Part shown: positions 47,563 through 56,747 of the stretch, one piece after another | Layout: every line of letters starts with the position of its first letter | How positions within the stretch are numbered: the first letter of the stretch is position 1 | Assembly (NCBI RefSeq): GCF_913776295.1 | Contig: NZ_CAJYOJ010000064.1 | Coordinates: 62,001-126,000 of the forward strand | From: an uncultured Pedobacter sp. | Lineage (GTDB): Bacteria; Bacteroidota; Bacteroidia; Sphingobacteriales; Sphingobacteriaceae | Direction: 5' to 3' | DNA: 64,000 nt | Translations under genes and position numbers: made by a program | The notes under the pieces: model-generated | The model's database searches: none | Told to the model about the DNA's origin: nothing | Seen by the model: the letters and a program-made list of their open reading frames with translations, nothing else

Positions 47563-50500
47563 TTAAAAACCTGCTCTTAAGGTTAAGGAATATGTTCTGG
47601 CAAAAGGGTTGCTGGTACCGCGTTCTACCTGTATAGAACTTACCCTGAAAAGATCGTTCGTAATGGCCGTAAGCTGTAAACTGCGCAAACCAATTCTTTC
47701 CAGAAACTGTTTTTTGTAAAAAGTATAACCCAGTGATGCAGAACTCAAAATCAGGTTATCATCATCCTGTACAAATCTTGAAGTCAGCTTGGTTTGACTT
47801 GGATTGGCCGTAATTCTTCTGAATTGACTTACATCACCTGGTTTTGCCCAACCTAGGTTATAAGCCCTTTGATCTACATTGAATTTTGGATCAACAGATT
47901 CCACACGATCTACCAAAGTCTGGTTATACATTTGTCCGCCGAATTGGTAGTTAAAGATCAGATTAACCTCAAAACCCTTATGCGAAAAGCTGGTACCGAA
48001 GTTTCCATTCCAGAGTGGCTGACTGATTCCTACCGGTACTTTGTCTGCTACATTCCAATCCAGGGTAGTTTCTCCCGATTTCGTTAGAAATACCTCAGAA
48101 CCAGTAGTAGCATCTATACCTAATGAACGTACAGCAAAAATGGTATTAATGGATTGTCCTTCTACCAGTTGAAGATTGGGTTTCACCTGATTTGGATTTC
48201 CGTTATTCAATAGATTGTTCGATGACAGAAGCGCGTTTGAAATTTTTCTAAGCGAGTTTCTATTCGTAAATCCATTCACATTAACCGTCCATAGTGTCCG
48301 GCTGAACGGATTTTGCAAGATGGTATACCTGGCGTAAAACTCGAAACCTTTGTTTAATAATTCTCCAAAATTTTCGGTATAAGAATTAAATCCGGTTGAA
48401 GGGGCCAGGGTAATCTGTGTTACGGCATTTTTGGTATTCTCCCGATACAACTCAAACCTTAAGTTTAAACGGTTTTGTAACAAATCGGCATCAAGGCCAA
48501 TATTGGCTTTCAATACATCCTGCCAGCTTAAAAAATCATTTCCCATGCCTGCAAGTGTAGCACCAATATTACCAAAATAAGCGCTTCCCGCATTAACATT
48601 GTATCTGAATTGAGAAGCGTAGGATGGCACATTAAGCGAACCGGTAGAGCCGTAACTTCCTCTGATTTTCAATCGGTTAACAAAATCGTTTTTCTGGAAG
48701 AAAGATTCATTATGGATATTCCAACCTGCCCCTACAGACCAAAATGTACCAAAACGTTTTTCGTTGCCATATTGTGAAGAGCCATCCCTTCTGTAAGAAA
48801 CACTGGCCAGAAAGCGGTCGTCGTAGATGTAATTTCCGCTATAGAGCAAACCCACACGGCTAATTGTATTTTCATCACCAACCGGGCGACCACTGTACTG
48901 TGTAGCATAGAGTATATCGTCTAATTGATCTGTTAATAGGCCCGTTGCAGAAAAGGTATTATAAGATGAGGTACTGCGAGATAAATTTAAACCTAAGTTA
49001 GAAAACAACTGGTGTTTCCCAAATATGGCATTCCAGTTTGCCGTAGTCAAACTTTCATATCCCATACTGTTATTGGTACTTAAATCATAACTTCCTTTTA
49101 GGTTCAGATCGGTTACATTATTAAACCTGGTGCTTTGCGCAGAATAAAATAAATCATTACCACCACTTTGTTTATTAATGCTTAAACTGCTTTCTACATA
49201 AATAGATTGTGTAGGCTTGTAGCGGGCACTAAAGTTATCGGAAAACCCGAAGTAATTGGCGCTATTTATAGAATGCAGGGTGGCATCGTAAAGTGGATTT
49301 GCCGTCTGGTAGCTGAATCCAAGAAAGTTCAGGTCTTCTACCATTCTATTGGCGTTTCCCTTATTATCATAAGGGGCCCAATACGGGTTCATACCTACAT
49401 AATCTGCAAAATTACCATAGGGTGATTCATTAGATTTGCTCTGGAAAATACGCAGGGAATTGCGGAACTCGAATTTCTTTTTAAAATAATTTAAGTCAAA
49501 CTGACCTGAATAATTGGTACGGTCCTGACCTTTCATTACACCTGATTGAAAGTCGCCTGATACTTGAAGGGCATAACGGATAACTGTATCACCACCCTGG
49601 GCATAAACAGAGGTACGGTTACTATAGCCATTTTGTGTGGGGATAGACAACCAATCGGTGTTTACACCTTTGGCATAAGCTTTATAGCGTTCGTTATAAA
49701 GCATATCAAGACTGCTTTGCAAAACATTTGATGTAGTGGTATACAAGCCAACCCGTTTTTCAAAATCGAGCTTTTGTTCAGCATTAAGAAGATGGTATAC
49801 CGAAAGATCTGGCGTGGTGAGGCGAAAATCGTGGGTTACATTAACCTGAAGTTTGCCGGCAGCAGGGGTAATGGTTGTAATTACAATCACACCGTTGGCA
49901 CCTCTCGATCCATAAAGTGCGGTAGCAGAAGCATCCTTGAGCAGCGTTACGCTTTTGATTAAATTCATATCAAGGTCAACGATACGCTGCAGGTTTACTT
50001 CAAAGCCATCCAGAATCAGGAGTGGAAGCGTTGGAATAGATGACAGTTGCCCCGAAAGGTTTGGAAAGGAATTTTCCCCACGGAGTTGAATATTGGGTAA
50101 CTGGTTAATATTGCCGCCCGTTACATTGTTGGGCACTATCCTGAATGATGGATCAAGTGCACCAATAGCTGCAAATACGCTGTTGGCACTCACTTTTTTC
50201 AGTTCTGCACCGGTTAGGGTATTCGCTGCACCGGTAAAATTTTCTTTGCGCTGTGTAAAGATACCGTTAATAACAGTTTCATCTAAACTTACGGCCTGTT
50301 CTTCCAAAAAAACACTGAAATGGCGTTCGGCTCTAATTTCAACTTCGGCTGTTTTATAGCCTATGTATCTAAATTCCAGCACTTTGGCGTTTGCTGGCAT
50401 ATTGAGTTTGAAACGGCCATTGTTATCTGTTTGGGTCTGGGTTTTTGTACCCCTTATAGAAACAACAACTGATGGTATTGGATTGCCCGTTTTACGGTCT

Positions 50501-50886
50501 CTAACCACACCATCCAGGGCATCATCATTTCGCTGGGTTTTATTGGTTAGTATCACCGTTTTATCCTGAATGGTATAGGTAATACCTTGTGGACTTAAAA
50601 TTGATTTAAGTGTGGCATCAATAGATTGGTCTTTCAGGTTTGCAGTAATCAGCTTAGCATCTGAAATGATTTTATCAGAATAAACAAAATTATAGCCAGT
50701 CTGGCTTTTAATCATCCGGAAAACTTCCGAAAGCGGTTGGTTAGAGACACTTAGTGTAATCCGCTGCGCAAAGGTATAAGCGCTAACCTGTAAAAAAGAT
50801 AAGATGAGCAGAAAGTGGAACAAGGTAACTGCCCGCAAAATTCTGGGACGCGCAACATGATGCCCGGCCATTTTATTGGTCTTCAT
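47563..50886 (-). CDS. SusC/RagA TonB-linked outer-membrane transporter, system 2
   Basis: A 1107-residue receptor. A long N-terminus with a hydrophobic signal (FHFLLILSFLQVSAYTFAQ) precedes an STN domain (about 45-115, LSEVFRMIKSQTGYNFVYSDKI), a carboxypeptidase-like domain (LDGVVRDRKTGNPIPSVVVSI), the plug (LPLLILDGFEVNL, VTLLKDASATALYGSRGANGVIVITT) and the barrel. The STN domain again matches an upstream FecR/sigma pair. No polysaccharide-degrading gene lies in the operon; it carries a protease and thioredoxins instead, so a peptide-like or other non-glycan ligand is possible. Confidence 0.95.
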   Translation of the reverse strand: MKTNKMAGHHVARPRILRAVTLFHFLLILSFLQVSAYTFAQRITLSVSNQPLSEVFRMIKSQTGYNFVYSDKIISDAKLITANLKDQSIDATLKSILSPQGITYTIQDKTVILTNKTQRNDDALDGVVRDRKTGNPIPSVVVSIRGTKTQTQTDNNGRFKLNMPANAKVLEFRYIGYKTAEVEIRAERHFSVFLEEQAVSLDETVINGIFTQRKENFTGAANTLTGAELKKVSANSVFAAIGALDPSFRIVPNNVTGGNINQLPNIQLRGENSFPNLSGQLSSIPTLPLLILDGFEVNLQRIVDLDMNLIKSVTLLKDASATALYGSRGANGVIVITTITPAAGKLQVNVTHDFRLTTPDLSVYHLLNAEQKLDFEKRVGLYTTTSNVLQSSLDMLYNERYKAYAKGVNTDWLSIPTQNGYSNRTSVYAQGGDTVIRYALQVSGDFQSGVMKGQDRTNYSGQFDLNYFKKKFEFRNSLRIFQSKSNESPYGNFADYVGMNPYWAPYDNKGNANRMVEDLNFLGFSYQTANPLYDATLHSINSANYFGFSDNFSARYKPTQSIYVESSLSINKQSGGNDLFYSAQSTRFNNVTDLNLKGSYDLSTNNSMGYESLTTANWNAIFGKHQLFSNLGLNLSRSTSSYNTFSATGLLTDQLDDILYATQYSGRPVGDENTISRVGLLYSGNYIYDDRFLASVSYRRDGSSQYGNEKRFGTFWSVGAGWNIHNESFFQKNDFVNRLKIRGSYGSTGSLNVPSYASQFRYNVNAGSAYFGNIGATLAGMGNDFLSWQDVLKANIGLDADLLQNRLNLRFELYRENTKNAVTQITLAPSTGFNSYTENFGELLNKGFEFYARYTILQNPFSRTLWTVNVNGFTNRNSLRKISNALLSSNNLLNNGNPNQVKPNLQLVEGQSINTIFAVRSLGIDATTGSEVFLTKSGETTLDWNVADKVPVGISQPLWNGNFGTSFSHKGFEVNLIFNYQFGGQMYNQTLVDRVESVDPKFNVDQRAYNLGWAKPGDVSQFRRITANPSQTKLTSRFVQDDDNLILSSASLGYTFYKKQFLERIGLRSLQLTAITNDLFRVSSIQVERGTSNPFARTYSLTLRAGF

Positions 50887-51036
50887 TAAGTTAGTTTTGG
50901 TTTAATAGTTGATAGTCGATTTTTGGTTTGATTCTGTAATTTTTGCAGTCTACAAAAATTAAAATTTTGGTCTTTAGGTTAGCTTTTTGTCATATGTTGT
51001 ATATTAATATTCTTTATTTTATGAGTTAAATTTATC

Positions 51037-52167
51037 TTATTGCATAGCTGATACCACTACACGGTTACCTATGGTTTTAATCTTAACGGTTCCGGTAGCC
51101 TGAAGGATGTTGAGTACGCTATGGATGTCTGAAAATCTCGAAATGCTGCCACTTATCTTTTCTGACGGTATATCACCTTCATAAATAATGTTTACATCAT
51201 ACCATCTCGAAATCAGTTTCATGATGGACCTGATATCCTGACTGGCAAAAACGAATTCATTATTTTTCCAACCCGTTGCAGCCTCAATATTGGCAGTTGC
51301 TTTTTCAATGCTTCCATTACGTACCGTTCCTTTTTCACCTGGTACGAGTATAACCTTATCCCTGTTGGTGTTCATGCTGATTTTTCCCTGTACGAGTGTG
51401 GTTATTTCCTCGTCGTCATTTTCATAAGAACTCACATTAAATTCCGTTCCCAACACCTTGATGTCGTGTCCGCGGGTGCTTACCACAAAAGGATGTTCAC
51501 TGTCGTGAGCGACTTTAAAATAAGCTTCTCCACTTAATTTTACCTTCCTGACTTCCGCATTAGCCAGGTTGGTAGTGTAGGTAAGGCTCGAAGCAGCATT
51601 GAGCCATACAGAAGATCCATCCGGAAGTTCTACTTTAAAGGTTTCGCCCTTTGCGGTAGCGAGGGTATTTATTTTTAACGCATCGGAAGTTTCATCTTTT
51701 ACCTGGTATACCAATTCTCCATTGGCTGTCTTTGTAATCTTTACACCAGCTTCTTCGGCAAAAACACCATTTTTCAACTGGCTTAATCTGATTTGCTTTC
51801 CATTTGCCAGCGTTAGGGTTGCGCCAAAAGTACCTGGTGTTATTTGTTCTTTTTGGTTTTGAACCAGGTGCTCCTGAATTGAGTCGCGATTATAAAGCTT
51901 AAACAGACCAAACAGTACGAGGATTATCGCAGCAGCTGCCACAAATTTTGGCCATAGCTTACGCTTAACCGCAACACCGGTTGCCGGAAGTTTCGCCCAG
52001 ATTTCCTGTCCGATAAGTTCCATATTATCCGGATGCTCAACATCGGCAACGGTATTGGCATATGTATTAAACCAGGCTTCAATCTGGATTTCTTCTGCTG
52101 GTGTACAGTTACCCGTGTTATAACGGTTAAGCAGTTCCTGAGCATATTTAGTTTGATCTTCAGTCAT
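51037..52167 (-). CDS. FecR-family anti-sigma factor, system 2
   Basis: A 376-residue regulator with a cytoplasmic N-terminal part (ELLNRYNTGNCTPAEEIQIEAWF), one transmembrane segment at about residues 68-86 (LWPKFVAAAAIILVLFGLF), a FecR domain (TAKGETFKVELPDGSSVWLNAASSLTY, LSGEAYFKVAHDSEHPFVV, VLGTEFNVSSY) and a C-terminal STN-like module (RSIMKLISRWYDVNI). It is encoded 67 bp after the sigma gene and 150 bp before susC. Confidence 0.92.
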   Translation of the reverse strand: MTEDQTKYAQELLNRYNTGNCTPAEEIQIEAWFNTYANTVADVEHPDNMELIGQEIWAKLPATGVAVKRKLWPKFVAAAAIILVLFGLFKLYNRDSIQEHLVQNQKEQITPGTFGATLTLANGKQIRLSQLKNGVFAEEAGVKITKTANGELVYQVKDETSDALKINTLATAKGETFKVELPDGSSVWLNAASSLTYTTNLANAEVRKVKLSGEAYFKVAHDSEHPFVVSTRGHDIKVLGTEFNVSSYENDDEEITTLVQGKISMNTNRDKVILVPGEKGTVRNGSIEKATANIEAATGWKNNEFVFASQDIRSIMKLISRWYDVNIIYEGDIPSEKISGSISRFSDIHSVLNILQATGTVKIKTIGNRVVVSAMQ

Positions 52168-52234
52168 TGTTGGTCAGTAGATACTGGCTTAACGACTAAG
52201 TAGGACGAAAGTCCCATGCGGAATGAAAAAAAAA

Positions 52235-52810
52235 TTAAAAAAAGATAAGATAGGTATTCATGGTATCGCCCAGCTTGTTTCTGAGGGTTTTTAAAGCAGT
52301 GCTGAGTTGATTTTTAACGGTTTTGTTGGAAATCTCAAGTTCATCCGCAATTTCCTGATTGGATTTATATTCTTTGCGACTCATTTCAAATATCCGTCGC
52401 ATCTTTTCCGGCAAGTGCTGAATTTCTCGTTCAATCTGATCGTACAGTTCCTTTTCAATATACAGTCGATCAGGCGTGGCATGGTTAAGCTGTATAAAAC
52501 TCGTTAAAGATTCCAGATATCTGTTTTCTACTTTAGTGCGTTTAACCAGATCAAGAATCCGGTTCCGGGTAAGCGTGTATAAATAAGCTGCAAGTGGTAC
52601 GTTTGCATTTTGGCTTTCTCTTTTAGCCCATAAAATCGTGAAAACCTCCTGTACTACATCTTTTGCCACATTTTCATCTTGCAGCATCTTACGCGAAAAG
52701 CGGTATAATACCTGCCAGTAACGGTCATAAATTTCCTTATATGCGCTGCTTCTTCCAGCTTTTAAAGCCGTTAGAAGATCACTGTCGCTGGCGAATAAGG
52801 GTGTTGACAT
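52235..52810 (-). CDS. ECF sigma-70 factor of SusCD system 2
   Basis: A 191-residue sigma factor of the Bacteroidota ECF type: region 2 (YKEIYDRYWQVLYRFSRKML, DVVQEVFTILWAKRE, YTLTRNRILDLVKR) and region 4 (LPEKMRRIFEMSRKEYKSNQEIADELEISNKTVKNQLSTALKTLR). It begins the minus-strand operon. A promoter and an operator-like palindrome lie 100-150 bp upstream. Confidence 0.93.
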   Translation of the reverse strand: MSTPLFASDSDLLTALKAGRSSAYKEIYDRYWQVLYRFSRKMLQDENVAKDVVQEVFTILWAKRESQNANVPLAAYLYTLTRNRILDLVKRTKVENRYLESLTSFIQLNHATPDRLYIEKELYDQIEREIQHLPEKMRRIFEMSRKEYKSNQEIADELEISNKTVKNQLSTALKTLRNKLGDTMNTYLIFF

Positions 52811-52910
52811 TAGTTGTGGGTTGGTAATGAACGACTTAATCAGGTAGCAATCTAATTTATCGGTAATTCTTGCAAATGTGAATGATAAAGCTGTAGTGCT
52901 GCCGCAATTA

Positions 52911-52926
52911 TACGGATTTATCCGTA
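52911..52926. promoter_or_regulatory. Operator-like palindrome TACGGAT-TT-ATCCGTA
   Basis: A perfect inverted repeat of 7-bp arms with a 2-bp centre, directly downstream of the minus-strand -7 box at 52927-52934. A third copy of the TACGGAT arm lies at 52944-52950, between the two promoter boxes. The spacing suits a repressor or activator binding across the start site of operon 2. Confidence 0.45.
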
Positions 52927-52959
52927 CAAATATACGCTACTTTTACGGATTTGGCGCAA
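52927..52959 (-). promoter_or_regulatory. Bacteroidota-type promoter of SusCD operon 2
   Basis: On the minus strand, TTG (52957-52959), a 22-bp spacer and TATATTTG (52927-52934), an exact TAnnTTTG box, about 117 bp before the sigma gene start. The rest of the divergent 545-bp region (52811-53355) holds the palindrome and the GH29 -7 box; nothing else is supported. Confidence 0.45.
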
Positions 52960-53243
52960 CGCTGCAATTTAGAGTTTGTAGCTAAATAAAGTCGTGGTAT
53001 GTTTATAGTATATTTCTCGGGCTAATGGACGTATTTAATCGCAAGGTCAAGATTATCAAATTTATACGTAATTAAGCTATTTACAAACGATAAACGATGA
53101 AGTTGTATTTTATGCGATTTCCTGGACAAATTTTAAATCATTTATCAAATAAACTGCATTTAAAGTCATGTTGAAAATCTTAAAATGTCGGATTTGTACA
53201 AAAAAAAGTCTTATTTATTTAATTTTTTTGGTTTAAAGTCGAT

Positions 53244-53251
53244 TAATTTTG
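53244..53251 (+). promoter_or_regulatory. Possible -7 box of the GH29 gene
   Basis: TAATTTTG, an exact TAnnTTTG match, about 105 bp before the GH29 start. A TTTG lies only 13 bp upstream, closer than the usual spacing, so support is moderate at best. Confidence 0.33.
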
Positions 53252-53355
53252 GTTGGTATATATGTATCTGGAGATGCCTTAGTTTTAACCAAATAGATCA
53301 AACAGATTAGCATAGCCCCATTTCTGCTGAATAAGGCTATGTAAAACAACACAAT

Positions 53356-54990
53356 ATGAAAAGAAGAACCTTAATTAAAGGCATGGCTTTGAGTTTATCT
53401 TCGTTATACCTATCTAAAAGTTATGCCGGACAGCTGATTAACGCGCCTTATGCAGCTGGTCCGTTTAAACCTAACTGGGATTCGCTATCTCAATACAAGA
53501 CACCGGAATGGTTTCGTGATGCTAAATTTGGCATGTGGGCACATTGGGGGCCGCAGTGTCAGCCCGAATATGGCGACTGGTATGCGCGAGAAATGTATAT
53601 GGAAGGCGGACATAAATATAAATATCACCTTGAAAAATATGGCCACCCTTCTAAATTCGGTTTTAAAGACGTCATTAACGAGTGGAAAGCCGATCAATGG
53701 GATCCGGAAGAATTGGTGGGACTGTACAAAAAGGCGGGAGCCAAATATTTTATGGCCATGGCCAATCACCACGATAACCTGGATCTGTTTGATAGTACGC
53801 ACCAGAAATGGAATTCCGTTCGCATGGGCCCTAAGAAAGATATTATTGGTGGCTGGGCAAAAGCAGCAAAAAACCATGACCTGCGCTTTGGGGTAAGTGT
53901 GCATGCGGCGCATGCCTGGAGCTGGATGGAGACCGCCCAGCGTGCTGATAAACATGGCCCAATGGCCGGTATTCCTTACGATGGAAAATTAACAAAAGCT
54001 GATGGTAAAGGAACCTGGTGGGAAGGAGAAGACCCTCAGGAGCTATATGCACAAAATCATCCACTCAGTAAAAATAGTGAAGATAACGGGATGATCCACA
54101 GTCAATGGGCTTGGGTAAATGGTGTTTCCTTGCCTTCTAAAGCCTATTGTGAAAAATTTTACAAACGCACTATTGAACTGTTAGACAAGTATGGGCCGGA
54201 CGTCATCTACTTTGATGATACGATTTTACCTCTATATCCTGTTAGCGATGCCGGACTTAGGATTGCCGCACACATGTATAATGCCAGTATCAAAAAATAC
54301 GGTAAACTGGAGGCGGTATTATTCGGGAAAGTGCTTGATGAACAACAGCGTAAGTGTATGGTGTGGGATATCGAGCGTGGGCAAACCAATGAAATTGCTA
54401 AAGAGCCTTTCCAGACAGATACCTGTATTGGTTCCTGGCATTATGACCGTCCGGTTTATGATAACAACTGGTATAAAGATCCCAAAACCGTTATTCATAT
54501 GTTATTGGATGTGGTCAGTAAAAATGGTAACCTGATGCTGAATATTCCAGTAAGGGGAAATGGAACCATTGACGAAAAAGAACGTGCCATAGTGGAAGGA
54601 ATAACCGATTGGATGCAACGAAATAGCGAATGTATTTATAGTACGCGACCATGGAAAATCTTCGGAGAAGGACCGGCAATTGCAAACGCAAAGCCACTAA
54701 GTATACAGGGCTTTAACGAAGGTAGTGCAAAATTTGGGGCAAAGGATTTCCGCTTCACTACCAAAGGGAAAGATTTGTTTGCAGCCATGCTTGACTGGCC
54801 TTCTGATAGAACAGCACTTATAGAAAGTCTCGCATCAAATAAAGTCAATAAAATACAAAAGGTAAGTTTATTGGGTTATCCCGGATCAATTGAATTTGAA
54901 CAGGCAGGAGAGGGATTAAAAATAAAACTTCCTGAACAGGTACCAGGCTCCATTGCCTATGTCTTTAAAATTTATGGTGCTATTGTTTAA
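53356..54990 (+). CDS. GH29 alpha-L-fucosidase
   Basis: A 544-residue exported, retaining alpha-L-fucosidase. The signal peptide has a twin-arginine-like start (KRRTLIKG). The catalytic barrel has WFRDAKFGMWAHWGP, YKKAGAKYFMAMANHHDNLDLFDS and the nucleophile strand DVIYFDD (Asp287 is the expected nucleophile), followed by NLMLNIPVRGNGTID and a beta-sandwich. It is complete in length. It leads the run of glycosidase genes and is separated from the GH43 pair by a hairpin, so it may be transcribed separately. Confidence 0.92.
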   Translation: MKRRTLIKGMALSLSSLYLSKSYAGQLINAPYAAGPFKPNWDSLSQYKTPEWFRDAKFGMWAHWGPQCQPEYGDWYAREMYMEGGHKYKYHLEKYGHPSKFGFKDVINEWKADQWDPEELVGLYKKAGAKYFMAMANHHDNLDLFDSTHQKWNSVRMGPKKDIIGGWAKAAKNHDLRFGVSVHAAHAWSWMETAQRADKHGPMAGIPYDGKLTKADGKGTWWEGEDPQELYAQNHPLSKNSEDNGMIHSQWAWVNGVSLPSKAYCEKFYKRTIELLDKYGPDVIYFDDTILPLYPVSDAGLRIAAHMYNASIKKYGKLEAVLFGKVLDEQQRKCMVWDIERGQTNEIAKEPFQTDTCIGSWHYDRPVYDNNWYKDPKTVIHMLLDVVSKNGNLMLNIPVRGNGTIDEKERAIVEGITDWMQRNSECIYSTRPWKIFGEGPAIANAKPLSIQGFNEGSAKFGAKDFRFTTKGKDLFAAMLDWPSDRTALIESLASNKVNKIQKVSLLGYPGSIEFEQAGEGLKIKLPEQVPGSIAYVFKIYGAIV

Positions 54991-55081
54991 ATAGGATTGT
55001 ACTCCTTAAATGAGTTGGTTATCTCTCCATCCCGGATTGAATCAGCCAGATCATATTTTACTCACTTAATTGTTAAAACAC

Positions 55082-55116
55082 ATCATTCATGCACCAATAT
55101 GGCGCATGAATGATTT
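55082..55116. terminator. Hairpin between GH29 and the GH43 pair
   Basis: A perfect 11-bp stem, ATCATTCATGC (55082-55092) and GCATGAATGAT (55104-55114), with an 11-nt loop that can add two more pairs, then a weak T-rich tail. It lies 17 bp before the GH43 start. It could also be an operator. Confidence 0.45.
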
Positions 55117-55130
55117 ACTGAAGTCTTTAC

Positions 55131-56747
55131 ATGATTGTTAATGAAGTGATACGAAAACGTGCGATTACGCTACTTTTCATCATGCTATTTTTGCATGCTT
55201 TTACCTTCGCACAACCTCCGGTTAATGCACCTACCTGGGGCGATTGGACACATTGGGGAGATCAGGGCAATGGCACTTACCGCAACCCTGTTTTACCTGG
55301 CGATTACAGTGATGTGGATTGTATTCGCGTTGGCGATAACTACTATGCTGTATCTTCTACCTTCCAATATTCACCCGGATTTGTGATCCTGAAATCGAAA
55401 GACATGGTAAACTGGCAGATACTGGGGCATGCGGTTGAAGATATTACGACCATTTCGCCAGCGATGAACTATACCCAGATGAACCGTTATGGAAAAGGAA
55501 TCTGGGCGGGTGCCATCCGTTATCACAACAACCGTTTCTGGATTTATTTCGGCGATCCGGACGAAGGTTATTTTATGAGTTCTGCAGCTAAACCAGAAGG
55601 TCCATGGGAACCTTTACACCGTGTTTGGGCCGAAAAAGGCTGGGATGATTGCTGTCCTTTCTGGGATGAGGATGGCCAGGGTTATCTCATCGGAACGCAT
55701 TTCGCCGATGGCTATAAAATTCATCTTTTTAAAATGACGGCTGATGGCAAATCGTTGATCAAAGAATCAGATAAAGTAATTTATCAGTCTAATGGCAGCG
55801 AAGCCAATAAGTTGTATAAAATCAACGGTTATTATTATCACTTGTTTAGTGAAGTGCGCAATAACGTTCGCATGTTAATGATGGAGCGTGCTAAAAATAT
55901 TTATGGACCTTACGAAGGTCCACGGCAACTGAGTGAGGGGCAACCTGAGTTTAACGAACCTAACCAGGGTGGATTGGTACAAACCCCAACCGGAGGATGG
56001 TATTTTCTAACCCATCATGGTTCTGGCGATTGGTCAGGAAGGATTTTAAGTTTGCTGCCGGTAACCTGGCTGGAAGGCTGGCCGGTAATCGGAAAGCCTA
56101 ATGCCAGGGGTATCGGAGAAATGGTATGGTCGGCACCAATGCCAGTAAAAGGTACCCGCAAAACGCAACCAAAAAGCAGTGATGATTTTAATGCCAAAAC
56201 CATTGCGCCACAGTGGGAGTGGAACTACCAGCCCAAAAAAGATGAATGGTCTTTATCCAAAAGAAAGGGTTGGTTGCGCTTAAATGCTTTTAAACCATTG
56301 AAAGACAATATTCTTTCTGCGGGGAACACCCTAACCCAAAGGGTTTACCGTACGTCTAAAAATATTGTTACCGCAAAGTTTGACCTCCGTGGAATGGCCG
56401 ATGGACAAAAAGCCGGTTTATCTCATTTTGGTGCACCAGAATACGCTACCATCGGTTTTGAGTGTGCTGGGTCTGTAAAAAAACTGGTATTTAGTACTAA
56501 AAATCAATCTACGCCTGGCCCTGAAATTAAGGGCAATGATATCTGGTTACGATCAGTTTGGGGACTGGATGGTAAAAGTACCTTCAGCTACAGTTTGGAT
56601 GGTAAGGCGTTTAAAACTTTTGGCGAGCCTTATCCATTACAATGGGGATCTTATCGTGGCGACAGGATAGCCATTTATAATTTTAATCCTTTAGCTAAGG
56701 GAGGTTATATTGATGTAGATTATCTTCATTATGATTATGGACAATAG
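55131..56747 (+). CDS. GH43 glycosidase (xylosidase/arabinofuranosidase type), first
   Basis: A 538-residue exported enzyme. A signal peptide ends FTFAQ. The five-bladed propeller starts GNGTYRNPVLPGDYSDVDCIRVGDNYYAVSS; the Asp in YSDVD is the expected base, and the Glu in NGSEANKLYKINGYYYHLFSE the expected acid region. After about residue 345 a concanavalin-like beta-sandwich follows (SAPMPVKGTRK, WEWNYQPKKDEW, LTQRVYRTSKNIVTAKFDL), typical of GH43 with a C-terminal accessory domain. The next GH43 gene overlaps it by 17 bp. Confidence 0.9.
   Translation: MIVNEVIRKRAITLLFIMLFLHAFTFAQPPVNAPTWGDWTHWGDQGNGTYRNPVLPGDYSDVDCIRVGDNYYAVSSTFQYSPGFVILKSKDMVNWQILGHAVEDITTISPAMNYTQMNRYGKGIWAGAIRYHNNRFWIYFGDPDEGYFMSSAAKPEGPWEPLHRVWAEKGWDDCCPFWDEDGQGYLIGTHFADGYKIHLFKMTADGKSLIKESDKVIYQSNGSEANKLYKINGYYYHLFSEVRNNVRMLMMERAKNIYGPYEGPRQLSEGQPEFNEPNQGGLVQTPTGGWYFLTHHGSGDWSGRILSLLPVTWLEGWPVIGKPNARGIGEMVWSAPMPVKGTRKTQPKSSDDFNAKTIAPQWEWNYQPKKDEWSLSKRKGWLRLNAFKPLKDNILSAGNTLTQRVYRTSKNIVTAKFDLRGMADGQKAGLSHFGAPEYATIGFECAGSVKKLVFSTKNQSTPGPEIKGNDIWLRSVWGLDGKSTFSYSLDGKAFKTFGEPYPLQWGSYRGDRIAIYNFNPLAKGGYIDVDYLHYDYGQ

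Noticed and set aside
53485..53955. 156-codon minus-strand frame and a 148-codon plus-strand frame inside GH29
   Set aside because: Both overlap an intact enzyme gene in another frame and have no recognisable domain.
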